The position numbers and the translations under genes are program-made. Below the pieces are notes generated by a model. The model was not told the origin of the DNA. It did not search any database and worked only from the letters and a program-made list of their open reading frames with translations. From Laccaria trichodermophora (lineage: Eukaryota > Basidiomycota > Agaricomycetes > Agaricales > Hydnangiaceae), in contig JACTVC010000023.1 of NCBI GenBank assembly GCA_018417955.1, forward strand, positions 676,762 through 740,761: a stretch of DNA of 64,000 nt. The letters are read 5' to 3'. Shown one piece after another: positions 46,087 to 58,139 of the stretch (the stretch's first letter is position 1; every line of letters starts with the position of its first letter).

Positions 46087-46639
46087 CAAAGTGACACCTC
46101 AGGCCTGATGCTTTTGAGTGACAGAAGGCCTCAGAGGCCAATTCTTTTGATGGTGGTAATTGGCCTCTGGGGTTATTCACCCTTGGCATGACACTTTGAC
46201 ATCATGTGAAGTCTCAAAGGCCAATTATTTGGCAAGGAAGAATTGGCCTTCAAGGTCGTAATCACTCATGGCACTCCGTACTAAATCCTAATTGAGAATG
46301 GCATCAGGCGATGGATCTTAGTGTTCTGGCACTTCTGAGTGCCAAGTGCTACTTAATACTGTTGGACACTCCCAAGTGCTAGACACTAATCCTGTCAGCA
46401 CATAAATATGCCAGTGATTTCACCAATTATAGCAACTTTTCCATCATGCATATGTCAGACTCAAAAAAAAAATGACGATTTAATTTTTCTGTTTGTATGA
46501 GCTGACAGTGGAGCTGTACACTAAATTTGAGCATATGCGACTGTCTCATTGGTGAACAGTCCAGTCACCAGGCACACCAGTGCCCACTGCACCTAAATAA
46601 AATCAGGCGTACGCTGGCAGGCCCATTGGTGATGGTATC

Positions 46640-47145
46640 GAAAAAACAGTCACTCACTGCGCCACCCCCCAGAGCATCATTACACCTATGCTTGTGCCAC
46701 TGCTACAGCTGGCACTAGCCCTGGCAGTGGGGCAATGAGTGACCAGTTGTCGGTGACAGTAATGGAAAAATTGCCACCCCTGCCCCAGATGCATCTTCAC
46801 ACCTGTGCTCTTGTCACTGCTGGCCCTAGCCCTGGCGGTGGAGTGATGAGCGACCAATTCTGTCACCTGCTCCACCAAGGCAGACTGCGTCACTGTCGTG
46901 ACTCACTGTACTTGTAGCACAGGCTGGAGATGGTGGTGGAGCAGTCTGCAAAAATCAGGTCACTCCACAGACATCGCTCGTGTACTCTGGCGCAAGGAAG
47001 CAACAAGCCACTCCACCAAGGCAGACTGTGTCACTGTTGTGACTCACTATACTTATAGCACAGGCTGGAGATGGTGGTGAAGCAGTCCATAAAATCAGGC
47101 CTCTCCACAGACGCCGCTTGTGTACCCTGGTGCAAGGAAGCGACG
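46640..47145. repeat. Two tandem duplications
   Basis: A unit of about 110 bp occurs twice at about 46,640-46,860 (shared GCCACCCC, CACTGCT, CTAGCCCTGGC and GTGG). A unit of about 135 bp occurs twice at about 46,870-47,145 (shared CCACCAAGGCAGACTG, AGCACAGGCTGGAGATGG and TCTCCACAGAC). Open frames here follow the repeats. Confidence 0.7.
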
Positions 47146-47149
47146 AGCC

Positions 47150-48864
47150 GAAAGGGTAGAATGGATTGTGAGAATTGGGCCATACCCATGAAGTGAGCTT
47201 GAGGTAGATGCAGGGAGTTGAAGCGAGGAAAGCGAAAAGAAAGTGACGAATCGTGGGGTAGATGCTGGAATGTCAGGCCATCACCGCACGAAAACTCATA
47301 CCAGCGGAGGTGGATCCTGCCACAAAAACCACAGGGAGAGCGAGCAATGAGTCGAAGCACGTAGGAGTGTTGGGCACATCGTCCCACCTGCACCTGCACT
47401 GATGGCTGCTGTTCGCACCTACAGCCATACTACTGGGTGGTGGGCAGCAAAGCGGTCTGCAGATATCATGGAGTGACAGAACAGGAAGTCACAATGCATG
47501 CCTGGTGTGCCAGGTGGGTTGTTGTGCTTACACCATGCGAATGCCCCAGCCCTTGACCACTCAACTGCCCCACCCTGAATATGGAAGCAAGAGGTGTTAA
47601 GGAAATGAGGAGGCTGGATGATAGGGACTGAGTCCTGCAACCAGACCACGTCGCCACTGCCTAATGAGTGCATCATCATGACTTGTACACTTGTGCACTG
47701 TCGCCAGAGATGATAGAACAGATTTTAGGAGTTTTGAATCATGCTGGGTGGAGTAGGCGAGTTGTAGATGCAGGCAATTGAAGAGTGAGGAAAGCAAAAA
47801 GAAAGAACAGAGAATCCATGGTCCACTGAGACGGTGAGTGGTTGGCACAGGGAAGATCTTGGTTACAGGGCATCAAGAGGAAGAGGGGTGGGGGAAGTAC
47901 TCAAACATTGCTGACCAACCTAGTTGTTAGAAACAGACCAGAAAATAGACACAATTTGAAATATCCAGTACCGTCTGAATTTGATATTGTGCTTGGAGGA
48001 GTGACATACAAGAGTGATGCAGAGGGAACAAGAACATTAAAGAGTATAAAGGCCAGAGGATAGATATGACGAGCTTCGTGCTACCATGGGGGGAGATGAT
48101 AGGACAGCAGTCAGTAAACAAAGTCGAACTAGCCAACATTGGGTCACATGTATACAAAAAACACATGATGGGGTGTTTGGGCTGGGGGAGAAAAACATAC
48201 ACTTCATCTAGCACACTCAATTCCCAGTATAATATTCTATCATTCAATAAAATCATGTAGTGACATCTCCGAAAGAATTTAAGATAGGCAGTTTTCTGAA
48301 AAGGTGAAAAAAAGTAAAAGTCTGACTGAACCTGAGAGTTGAAAACGATTTCGTGTTTGAACAGGGGACACCTTTGAAAACTTATGAAACTACCACCCTG
48401 CAAAGTACTGTTAAAAACATTTTTTGAGAGAGTAATAAGGTTCTTTTGACTAATTTATCAGAGCTTCAAGTTTCTAGGAAGCGAACTGAGTGACTGCCAG
48501 ACATAACATTGTGTTTCAATGATATCTGAATTTGAAAAACATCTTGTCACGACCTATGATATTTACTACAGCTCTCTCCACGCCAGCATCACCTTCCTCA
48601 AATGCTCCAACAATGGCTCATCATTGGAATTGTTTAAGTGTGCATTGTCCTCTTTGTAGTCGTCCTCTAGGAACTCATGTGCTGATGGGCTGTCGTCTTT
48701 GCTTAGCCTGATTCAACTGTCGTTTTAGGTTGTGATGGTCTTTAAGCTGCGTAAATGGTTTGGTACTGAGTACTTGGAATCGAATCAGGACATTCAGTAG
48801 ATATGCTATGGAACCATAACAATATAAATTGACAATTGTCCCAATAAGTCATAGGGCTACCCCA
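47150..48864. other. Interval without recognised genes
   Basis: Nothing here supports a gene. Some segments are loosely related (near 47,205-47,250 and 47,765-47,815, GTAGATGCAGG...GTTGAAG...GGAAAGC), suggesting old repeats. Composition turns AT-rich after 47,930. Confidence 0.45.
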
Positions 48865-50470
48865 ATGGGCCCAATTACAAAAGACATTATGATACTATAC
48901 TTGGCCCAACAACATGACAATATGTATATTTGATTGTTGGGCCCAATGATGGTGCTACAGTCCAAGCTAAGGGTTTATAGATTGGCCACATAGCTTAAAT
49001 GGGGGTAATTTTGGCTGTTGATATATGATGGTATTAAGGTACCATTGATAGTTGGGCCCAATGAAGGGAAATCATTAAGGGAGATGGTTGGGCCCAATGG
49101 CCCAATTATGAAGCTACAGTTGATGGTTGGGCCTAATGTAAGGTATTTGTTAAGGGAACAGGTTGGGCCCAATCGTAAAATTTCAATGCTATGGCTTGTA
49201 AGTTGGGCCCATGCCATGATATAAGCTATAGTTCATAGGTTAGCCCAATGATTATTTGAATTTTGTGGGTGGGCTTTGGTCTGGTAAACTTGCGAGTCTG
49301 CTCCTGTTCCATTGGACCCACAGCTGCACAATTGTGCAATTACACCCACGGGTTGGCTATTGTGCAGTTACCCCCACAGGGTAGCTCATGTTCTGTTACC
49401 TCTGCAGGTCACCACACGGGCCAAATCATGTTCTGTTACCCCCGCAGATCAACAATTGATCCATTACACCCTTGGGCTGGCTGTTGTTCATTACCCCCAC
49501 AGGGCAGCTCTTGTTCCGTTAGCCCTGTGGGTCGCCACACAGGCAAGATTATGTTCCATTACCCCACAGGTCGACAATAGGTCCATTACACCCATGGTAT
49601 CTTATTCCATTACACCCACGATGTCCAGCTCTTGTTCCCTTAGACCCGCGGAACCTTCTGTTTGGCCTGTGGGTTTCCAATTACACCTGTGGACCATTTG
49701 TGGCTCCCCTGCAGGTCTGCGATTACACCCACGGATTACCTGCTGCTCTGTTACACCTGTGGCCACCCACGGACCACCTGCTGTTCCTTGACAAATTGGC
49801 CCTCTTCCATCAGCCCCCCACCCATGGGCCACATTTGCAGCTGGCCGGCAAAATGGACCAACAATTGTGCCTTTACATTCACAGACTGTTATTCCATTAC
49901 ATCCATGGATGAGCTCTTGTTCCATTACACCCACGGGCTGCACTCTCATCTGTGGACCTGCTCTTGTTCTGTTACCCCCATGGGCCAACAATTCTTTTAT
50001 CCACAGACCGACAGATTACCTACTGCTCCATTACATCTGCAGACACCCACGGACCACCTGCTGGTCCTTAAACAATAGGCCCTCTTCCATCAGCCCCCCA
50101 CCCGTGGGCCATGTTTGCAGCTGGTCTGCAAAATGGACCAACAATTGTGCCTTTATATTCACAGACCATTATTCCATTACACCTGTGGACCAGCAATTGT
50201 GCCGTTACATCCACAGATGAGCACTTGTTCCATTACACCCGTCAGCTGCGCTCTCATCTGCGGACCTGCTGTTGTTCTGTTACCCCTGCGGACCAGCAAT
50301 TCTTTTATCTGCGGACTGACAGATTACCTACCACTCTGTTTCTGCAGACACCCATTGTTGCTGTTGGACCCATGGGCCAACAGGTCTTCTGTGGCACCCA
50401 TGGGCCACACCATTTGTTAAGTCCATTGGTCTGTTGCATCTGCGGGCCACCAGCTAGAGCTCCACGGATG
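48865..50470. repeat. R1 repeat, copy 2
   Basis: Starts with the same ATGGGCCCAATTAC as position 1 and follows copy 1 through the TTGGGCCCAA palindrome zone (48,865-49,260) and the GTTCCATTACACCC zone. The 300-bp tandem unit is again duplicated (about 49,797 and 50,088). Many CCATGG positions of copy 1 are CCACGG or CCACAG here, the CpG/TpG/CpA variation expected from deamination. A few hundred bases at the 3' end differ from copy 1. Confidence 0.85.
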
Positions 50471-51235
50471 TGAATATCTGGATTTATATTTAACATGCTG
50501 AATGTCATTGCACCGAAAATGCGGCTGAAAGAATGTCCGGATTTGTGATTAACTTGGTGAACGTCACTGATCCAAAAATGCAGCCAAAAAAACATCTGGA
50601 TTTGTATTAGTGCAACAATGTCCGAAGTTTCAGATGTAATTTTGACATGGACCAGACAACCCCCCATGGAATGCTCTGAAGTCCAAAATTTTTTAAGTTA
50701 CTTCCATCTGGATATAATAATCCCCATAGACTGCACCAATGTCCGAAATTTTGGGCATAATTTTGACAGGGGCCAGACAACCCCCATAGAATGCTCCAAT
50801 GTCTGAAATTTATACTTCAAGTACCCAAAAATGCAGTCACAAAAACATCTGGATTTGTATTTAACATGCTGAATGTCATTACCCCAAAAATGTGGCTGAA
50901 AAAATGTCTGGAGTTGTAGTTGACTTGGTCAATGTCACTGCTCCGAAAATGCGGCCGAAAAAACATCCGGATTTGTATCTAACATGCTGAATGACATTGC
51001 CCCGAAAATACAGCCGAAAAAATGTCCGGATTTGTGATTAACTTGGTCAACATCACTGATCCGAAAATGCGGCCGAAAAAACATCTGGCTTTGTATTAGT
51101 GCAACAATGTCCGAAGTTTCGGATGTAATTTTGACATGGACCAGACAACCCCCTGCAGAATGCTCTGAAGTCCAAAGTTTTTTAAGTTACTTCCATCCAG
51201 ATATAATGATCCCCATAGACTGCACCAATCACTGT
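50470..51235. repeat. Higher-order tandem array with about 60-bp units
   Basis: Units of 57-61 bp alternate in two types: one with ATTTAACATGCTGAATGTCATTG, the other with ATTAACTTGGTCAA. Both end in CCGAAAATGCGGCCGAAAAAA or close variants. Two longer units (about 50,590-50,810 and 51,085-51,235) interrupt them with GTCCGAAGTTTCGG and TTTGACATGGACCAGACAAC. Many CCGAAA/CCAAAA pairs show CpG decay. No spacer pattern of CRISPR type is present. Confidence 0.8.
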
Positions 51236-51589
51236 GGGCATTGGCTTATGTAAATGGCAGATAAACTGTGTAAAAATTGTGTAGAAATCAATAAATTTTA
51301 CCCCTTATCTTGGCCAGATATATCGGGAAAGAAATTTAAAATGTCTTCTTCAATATCTTTTCCAATTTAATGATCGGTGTTATTATAAATTTTGATGGAC
51401 GAGATATGTGAAAGATATGGGAAAGCCATCTTTACCTTTTATAGCAATTTTGATATCTCGATGTTTTTGCGATAAGACTACCCAGAACATTTGTAAAGAG
51501 CGGGTCACACTGTCACTGCCCGAACATTTGCCATGTGTGGCAATTTCTTGGTATGAGGTTCGCCATGCAGTATCAGGATATTCACCCAT

Positions 51590-52580
51590 CCCCCGCGTTG
51601 AGCCCACGGAACCTTCTCCCATGACCCGCGGCACGACTCCCACAATCAAGTCTCAGGGAACTGGAATGAAGCTTGGCTTGGCGAAAAAGATGAAGCACTG
51701 GCCACAGGCAGAGTTGTTGGACGCACTTGGGGTGTTGGCTACCAATGAGAGGATGACGCCGATAACCCCAATGCAGGCGCCGACGATTCAGGAAGTGGGT
51801 GGGAGTGAGGCTGAGAGATACGACAATTCCAAGGCAATTCTTAGGTCTTTGATTTCATGAATTGGGCTCGTCTAGTACACATCGTCATCTAGAAGAACGA
51901 GAACAAATCTCACTCTCTTCCCCCATGACGGTGGCCTCCAATCCCTCCAACTGAAAGGTGACATGAACCTTCAAACCTCCAACCTCGCATCTGTGCACCT
52001 CAAGATTGTCCTCTTGCAACGACCACTGACGTGTTTGGGACCAGCACCTCAACGTTGTCAAGTTCACGCCTGGTAATGTGCCAAAGATGATTGCTTTGAA
52101 AGGCACCGGAATAGTGTTCCCCGTTGGACAGAGCTTGGCGGTCTTGAAGTGGAGGTATGTTGGGAAGTAGTGTGCCGTTGTTGAGTGAGTTTTATGTTGT
52201 TTTCTTTGATTTTAGCTAATAGATTCTTAAGTCCACTGATGGCCCTCACCCTCGAATGACAGTGCATGCGAACTAAGCATTGGATATAGCTGGATAATGA
52301 ACATGTCACACTATACGACGTCGTCATTCCATCCCCTCCTTAACATCCCTTTCCCCCTCTCACTTGCGCTCCCCTCCTTCTTACCTCACCCATTCTTAAG
52401 TAATGGCTCCTACCCAACCGTCTCCTCTGAACACCCGTCATGGTTCCTTGTTCCCTCCGAACACTCACTCGCATGGTCCATCCCCGTCATCTCACCTTTC
52501 GAGTCGTTTGACGGTGATTTGGGCGAATGCAAACTCCGGCACAACTGGCGGGGACGATTGCGACGAAGCTTGCCCACGAC
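51590..52580 (+). pseudogene. RET2: Coatomer subunit delta (delta-COP) C-terminal fragment
   Basis: Delta-COP is a COPI coat subunit for Golgi-to-ER transport. In order: GTGMKLGLAKK and LLDALG (linker, about 51,655-51,735), SDGGLQSLQLKGDMNL-like sequence (about 51,925-51,975), FPVGQSLAVLKWRY (about 52,110-52,155), DNEHVTLYDVVI (about 52,294-52,330), NGSYPTVSSEH and HSLAWSIPVISP (about 52,400-52,500) of the mu-homology domain. The pieces lie in different frames with stops between them, and sequence is missing between KWRY and DNEH. The N-terminal longin-like part is absent. The order matches the family, so this is a single decayed copy. The true gene is presumably elsewhere. Confidence 0.8.
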
Positions 52581-52589
52581 AACCAATAA

Positions 52590-53590
52590 GTCAGTACTCC
52601 TCGGATATGTTCCAATCGACGACAACGCTCTTTCCTCAGCACCTAACGAAGGTCTTCTGAAACCATCACATTGGGGACAAGCAGGAGTGTTTGTGGTCTT
52701 GCGCGAGCATTTGCACTGTTAGCTGCAGCCGAATCAAGGTGAGCGGGCGGTCTTGGAAGATGTTGCAGAGTTACTTACAGAAGATCCACGTTACCCCAGC
52801 TTCTTTGCCGTGACCCCAACCCTTCCATACCTAAAGTTCACTTCCAAGGGCGTCCGTTACAAATCATCCCCCTGGACGACACATTTCGAGTAAGGGCCAG
52901 TAGTTGAAAGCTAAGTAGGGTGTATTAGTAAAAGACAATCATGGACAGACATACGTTAAACCCTCAGAAAGAAAGGTGCTCATGCATCCCCTTGAAGCCT
53001 AGATTTCGGACTAAGTCATACGGGAAGCCGACTGCGACATCCTTTCATCTTTAAACGACACCAAGCAAAGAGATGGACGACGAGCACCGGCAGATAGTCC
53101 AGTCCCATGGTCGCCGGACCAGTCGCAACTGCCGCTGTGAATACCAACGAGGCATTATGGCAATCTTCAGTATGGTGAAGCTGATTGGCCGTGCCCCTCG
53201 CAAGAAGCGTGATCGTTACGTTGTACCCCGCAGAACATGGGTCTGACTGACTTGACCTGGGCAAGTAATAAACCAATATGGCGACAAAGGGCATTAATCT
53301 GAATCAGACCTTGGAGAAAGCGGGGTTAGACGATGTGTGATTAGTAAACACTTGCAACGTACCAGAGCAGACTACTGGCTTTGAGAAAGGCTGCATGAAG
53401 AGGAGGAGGGGCCAGGCGAAAAAATCACTAGTTGTGAGTCGATCATCACAGGCGGAGATGGTTTTGATCTTCGTCCATCTCGTGCTCCCCATTCCTTCAA
53501 TCATCTGATTTCCTCGTCGACTCTCCCTCGCTTCTTCTCGGACCCCATATCAATTTCTCGCAGTTCTGTCCTGTCGTTTCGTTTTGTCAG
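52590..53590. other. Unassigned coding-like scraps
   Basis: The plus strand contains VLEDVAELLTEDPRYPSFFAV and TLPYLKFTSKG (about 52,750-52,850), which look protein-derived. The minus strand from 53,504 has hydrophobic stretches (FFAWPLLLFMQPF, VAILVYYLP). I could not assign either. Composition is CpG-rich and resembles decayed gene fragments rather than transposon. Confidence 0.3.
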
Positions 53591-53593
53591 AAT

Positions 53594-54260
53594 ATGACGT
53601 CTGCGAATGAGACGATATATATAACAGGTGGGTGTGATGGAGTGGATAACGCGCGAGTTTGGGTTGAGAGCCGCTCGACGGTTTCCACGAACACGGCGTC
53701 GAAAGGCGACACATAGGTGTTCTCGGTAACTGTTTTGCCTCTCAGAAGATGCGGCATCGGCACTGTTGAATTCTGCTGAATATCGGATTAGCTTAGCCTT
53801 TGAATTAGGGACGAAGGTTGAAGGCGTACTCGGAGTAAATGTTTAAATTGGCGAAAAAGACGGTATAGGTGAACTTGGGTCGGCATGTATGCACTTTATA
53901 CTTGGTGACGGAGTGAAAGGGAATACAGAAACTGCTGGTTTTGTCGACGTGGGATCGCAATGTCTAGAAGTCTGGGAGGACGAGCATGTCATAGCTGCGT
54001 CATATTTTAGTGGTTGGTTCAACTTGGGCGGCACAGGCTGACGGTTATACACCTTTGCAAACTGCCTTGGGTCTTTCATTCTTATCGTCTCGAGCGATTT
54101 CGGCCAGCTGTGGGGGAAAGGTCAAGTTAAATGCTGACATCAGAGAAACAGGATATTTGCCTTTGAACTTGAAGAACCCGATCTTGCTTGTCAAGTTTCT
54201 GTTGCGGTTTTGAGCTCATGAGCGGTGGTCGCCGGTCACTGGTAGTGGTAGTTGATACCA
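53594..54260 (+). pseudogene. Possible kelch-repeat protein remnant
   Basis: ATG at 53,594 opens MTSANETIYITGGCDGVDNA, and IYITGGCD resembles a kelch blade strand. The frame fails near 53,713, and later islands (VGSQCLEVWEDEHVIAASYF, about 53,955-54,010) only loosely fit kelch motifs. The call rests on one short motif. Another beta-propeller protein or chance is possible. Confidence 0.25.
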
Positions 54261-55660
54261 GCTTCGTGCGCCGTGGCCGCCGGAGGATGCGGGACGTCCT
54301 GCTCAGCTCTATGTGAGTATTTACCTTATAAATTGAACGCAAGGTTATCTGACGCAGGGTCGAAGCTCCTTTGGTACCACATCTTAAAGAGTTTGCATAG
54401 ATCACTCTAGTCTTGTCGAGGTTACAATCAGGTTACAAATGCCCCAGTGAGAACAAAGAACGCGGTGTCCTGGACGAATACTGACGGATGGATGTTTTAT
54501 AGTCTATCCTATAGGCGCGACCATACAATCAACTTGACTACCCCAATTGAGACACTCATGAGTGTTCTTGTCTTTCCCCGCGACTTGCCTGTAACAAAGC
54601 AAGATCAAGGTGATCTCGGGACGCTGTCGATACGTGAATCGATGCAAACGATGGTTCGCTACCCACGCAGATCTTCACGCTCACACGAACTCTTCGCCTC
54701 CGTCATCGACCTCGTCCTTAACATGGTTCATATGCATTGGCGTCTGGCTTCCCTCTGAAGCGTTCAACATCCCGATTTTGGGGATTGCGTGGAGGCTGCT
54801 GTTGTTGACGGTGGGGGTACGCTTGTTGAGAAGGATTCTGGCGATGTTGGTGCTCTATAAGTAGATACCGGAGATTACGAGTTGGCGGGAGGCGTTGTTT
54901 TTGGGAGATCTTGTAATGTTTTTGTTCTTCTTGTTCTTGGGATTTGAAGTTGACGTTTTTGCTTTTGATGAGGGCCCATGAGTTTTGCTTCCTTTTTAAA
55001 TAGTGGAGTTCATTTCTGATGTAACTACAGATGGGAGTCGGAGCTGTGTACATCTCAACACTAGCCATTAACAAACTAGCAACACCACAAAACGCACCGG
55101 AACACAAGCTGGCAAACTCGCTACGGCTTTCATCCCATTGTATCGTTCGTCGTTTTGAGCTCCATCATCATCCGTGTCCCTTCTCTCCTCATCAGCGCTA
55201 TTCGCTAAACTCACATGGTGTTTTTTACACACGGCCTCTCCATCCCATTCTTCAGCGCAGGCCGAAACGTTCAAGTTCTCGCGGAACGTCTCCCTTTCTC
55301 GTACAATGGCCTACGGAGCGAGGGTCCCCGTACCCGATTGGCACTTGAATGTCAATTGGGTGTCTGGTTCGAATAATGCGACGACGGTTGAGAGGGACGA
55401 TGAGGGGGATGATCATATGACGGCTGTTGTGGTTGCTGTTGACCCGCACTTGCATTCGCGGTCGATGAGCGAGGATAAGAAGACGAGTGGAAATGCTACG
55501 TCGAAGAGGGAAGTTAGCTTTGAGTTCTCCATGCGACGTAGAAGGAATGATCTAAAGACAGCTTGGAGCCGGACAACTGCGAGTGCAGCTGAGGAGAATA
55601 CCCTGTCAAGGACCATCGATAGGTGACACAGATCTCTTGGCTGCGAGCTCAACAAATTGA
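54260..55660. other. Unassigned, fragmentary coding-like region
   Basis: Plus-strand frames such as AETFKFSRNVSLSRTMAYGA (about 55,250-55,310) continuing to SRTIDR (55,624) have protein-like composition but no recognised family. A hydrophobic piece (FNIPILGIAWRLLLLTVGV) lies near 54,765-54,815. No intact gene is supported. Confidence 0.3.
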
Positions 55661-55667
55661 GAAAGGA

Positions 55668-55945
55668 TATCCCAGCAAATCCCCGAATCCGCCGCGGAGC
55701 TCACCAAGGCCAAGCGCAACGAACTCGATAACAACCTGCTGAGATAGACAAAGGGATTGGAGAGCTTTTCCTCGACGACTAGTTGCCAAGTCACGACCAA
55801 ATTGCCGCTGCTACTCAATGCTCCACAATCGCTCTCAAGTCCTCTCCTGTCTTCCTTAGTTCTGCGATCAAGAACACAAGCATTCAGCCCATGCTTGATG
55901 GTGTGTATGCCTACCATCCCAATCTCACTGAATCCGAGGAATGTT
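55668..55945 (+). pseudogene. MEF1: Mitochondrial elongation factor G fragment
   Basis: mEF-G drives ribosome translocation in mitochondria. Pieces in three frames follow the family order: IPESAAELTKAKRNELDNNL, AEIDKGIGELFLDD, a stop, then [39 protein letters not shown] and [13 protein letters not shown].xIQPxLDGV is a hallmark of mitochondrial EF-G. Only about 90 codons of the GTPase-adjacent region are present. At least two frame changes and one stop make it non-functional. Confidence 0.75.
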
Positions 55946-57330
55946 GAGCAGGAAAGATGCGGAGAGGGCGATAGGAGGCGTAACGGTGCCCGCTGGGATG
56001 GCGGAAATGTCGGTTTTGGATAAGCAGAAGAGGAGGAAGATGCAAAGGATCGAGCTGAAGATGAAGGTTGTGGACAACGAAGGGGAGGACGAAGAGAATG
56101 CGGACGTGCACGAGGAGAAAGACGCAGAGGTGGTTGATGATAAACGCGCAACCGAACAGGACCGATTGATCATTCAATTGATATATATTTGAGTCGAGAT
56201 TTTTGATAGTATATACAATTTGAAGAGAACTCGAAGGAAAATAAGGGCAAGAAAAATGACTATCAAGGGGTCCGTTACAGATGGTAGAGCCGTCAAGAAA
56301 GGTGGATCCGGGGTATTGTCAAACGAACGGGTGAGCGGGCGAGTCTTAAAAAGATTTTGCTCAAGGACAACTTCAATCGTTGCAGGGGAACTTACCTCAA
56401 AGTGGTTCACACTCATCTTTGAAGTCCATTTTACGCCTTCCTGTCGTCCACCTGTAACCCCCATTATCAAAGAGCACCCCGTCGCCCTCTGGATAGACAT
56501 GAAGCGTCAGAAGACCAGTTCCGTCTAATCTGAATGCTCGAAGGGTATAGTGTAAGAGGTCGTCGGATCGACTTTGGTGAAGACCACCCCTTCCGGTGTA
56601 CTCGTCAGATTTACTTCGTTTTCATAGGAAATGGCTTACATCAAAACCCAGTGGGCTATCCGGTAGCCCTTGCTCTCGACTGTGGCACTCTGATGCGCAA
56701 GGCAACGCCCAATACACCCTTGAGCGTGGTGGGCCTTCTGGCGACGTGGTCTGTTATTTCGAAGCGCAAGCAGCATTGGGATCAGTGGTTTATAAGTAGA
56801 AACGGATTTGGTGGACGTAGCGCGGGTGACGGCACACATGCGAACGCAAATAAGATTTAAAGTTACCAAACATGGCGGTGCATGGCTACAATGGAAATTT
56901 GGAGATAGAACTCAATGATCAAAATTCCCGAGGCGTAGCAAGGAAAAACGCCTTGCTGACTCGAGAAACGATGGGTGCGGGTACCATTCTATGGGTGGCA
57001 ACCGCCTTATTTTGACGTAGAACCTCCATGCCGAAAAGCTTTATATGAAAAGGGCGGGGTGGTAAGGCCGCGGATGCCTACCTGTTTCAGAATCGAATGT
57101 TGGAGCCAGACAGAACGCTTGGGGACCTTGCGTCTGAAATTTCCTGGCTTGGGATTGACACGAAACGAAGTCCAGCCTACCGATCTAATTGGCTAGCTGT
57201 CGGTAGGCATACATATTCTTCAGACACAAAGTGTCGATCCATCCAAAGTACAAATTTAAAGGTTTGAGTTCCCGTGGCCGGTGGCTCGAAGGAAATCTAT
57301 TTGGTGATGTTTGGCAAGGGCGTCACTTGA
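55946..57330. other. Interval without recognised genes
   Basis: Open frames exist on both strands (for example 56,220-56,528 and 56,534-56,860 plus; 56,500-56,174 minus), but none shows a family motif I know. FRLDGTGLLTLHVYPEGDG on the minus strand (about 56,470-56,530) looks protein-derived. Probably more decayed fragments. Confidence 0.35.
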
Positions 57331-57334
57331 ATTT

Positions 57335-57830
57335 TATATGGCATATAGAAGTCATTGAGACCATGTTGCCATGAGAGCTCCTCCACAATGTTGGAGCGGA
57401 GGAGATCGAAGCAGACGTATAGGAGAGCGGCAAAACACTCCTTGTTTCCAATGTCTACGAATTATGAAAGTAGCTCCTCGGCGACCTCTGTCGATGCTGA
57501 GACGGCGGCGGTGACCATTGCGTCCTTGTACAATTTGTCTTGTTTTGAGAGCGATATCGACTCTTCCCATCGCGCGTTTTTCTAGAGGTTAGTCGTCAGC
57601 AAAAGTAAAGCAAGATGCGGATGGGTCCCCAACCTTGTACAGATGAGCAGCAAGTCTGCGGAATTCAAGAAGCTCGTGTTTTTCCAGGCGTTTAGCAAGG
57701 CTGATGTTGTTGAAGTTGTCGAAACTGTCGATAGAATCACGGAGTGTGTTGTAATCTTCCTCCTCAATCAAGAGGTCATTGTATGCATCGTTGACAGCTT
57801 CGATATTGAGCTTTGAGAAACAAATTAGGT
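57335..57830 (-). pseudogene. CHC1: Clathrin heavy chain fragment with intron retained
   Basis: Clathrin heavy chain forms the triskelion leg of coated vesicles. The minus strand reads [40 protein letters not shown] and [10 protein letters not shown], then a 52-bp GT..AG intron (57,582-57,633). KNARWEESISLSKQDKLYKD, AMVTAA, EVAEELLS, a stop (TAA in place of Tyr), DIGNKECFAALLYVCFDLLR and WQHGLNDFYMPY follow. These are the C-terminal leg repeats (CHCR). Similarity starts at a splice-like CTCAAAG|CTC. The N-terminal propeller and most of the leg are missing. The intact intron shows a DNA-level copy, not retroposition. The upstream segment to 58,100 (HYIRVDGGLWVVVEVIDDNF) was not identified. Confidence 0.85.
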
Positions 57831-58139
57831 AGTTGCAGATCAAGAAAAATGATGAAATCGATCTCTTCGTGCATAGGGGCGAAGGCAACCCTGAGACTTA
57901 ACATTCCCTGCCCTGCCTTAGGGGTGGAGACAGAGGGAACGGTCCAGAAATTGTCATCAATAACTTCGACTACAACCCAGAGGCCGCCGTCAACCCTAAT
58001 GTAATGGGAGGTTGGCACACGAAGGAAGATGAACAGCCCCAGCAGGCGACGGCCTTGCAAGGCGAGCATGCTTCTCATCCCATTCAATTGCAGTTCCAAA
58101 GAACGACAATCAATTCCTACCGCACTGCTTTATGAAAAA

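Noticed and set aside
1..50470. R1 copies as LTRs of one giant retroelement
   Set aside because: They are 49 kb apart with unrelated DNA between, no primer-binding site or polyprotein, and begin and end differently; dispersed repeats fit better.
50470..51235. CRISPR-like array
   Set aside because: Units are diverged tandem copies with no invariant repeat and unique-spacer alternation, and the genome is eukaryotic.
55606..56151. Minus-strand 181-codon frame
   Set aside because: It overlaps the mitochondrial EF-G fragment on the opposite strand and shows no motif; an antisense by-product.
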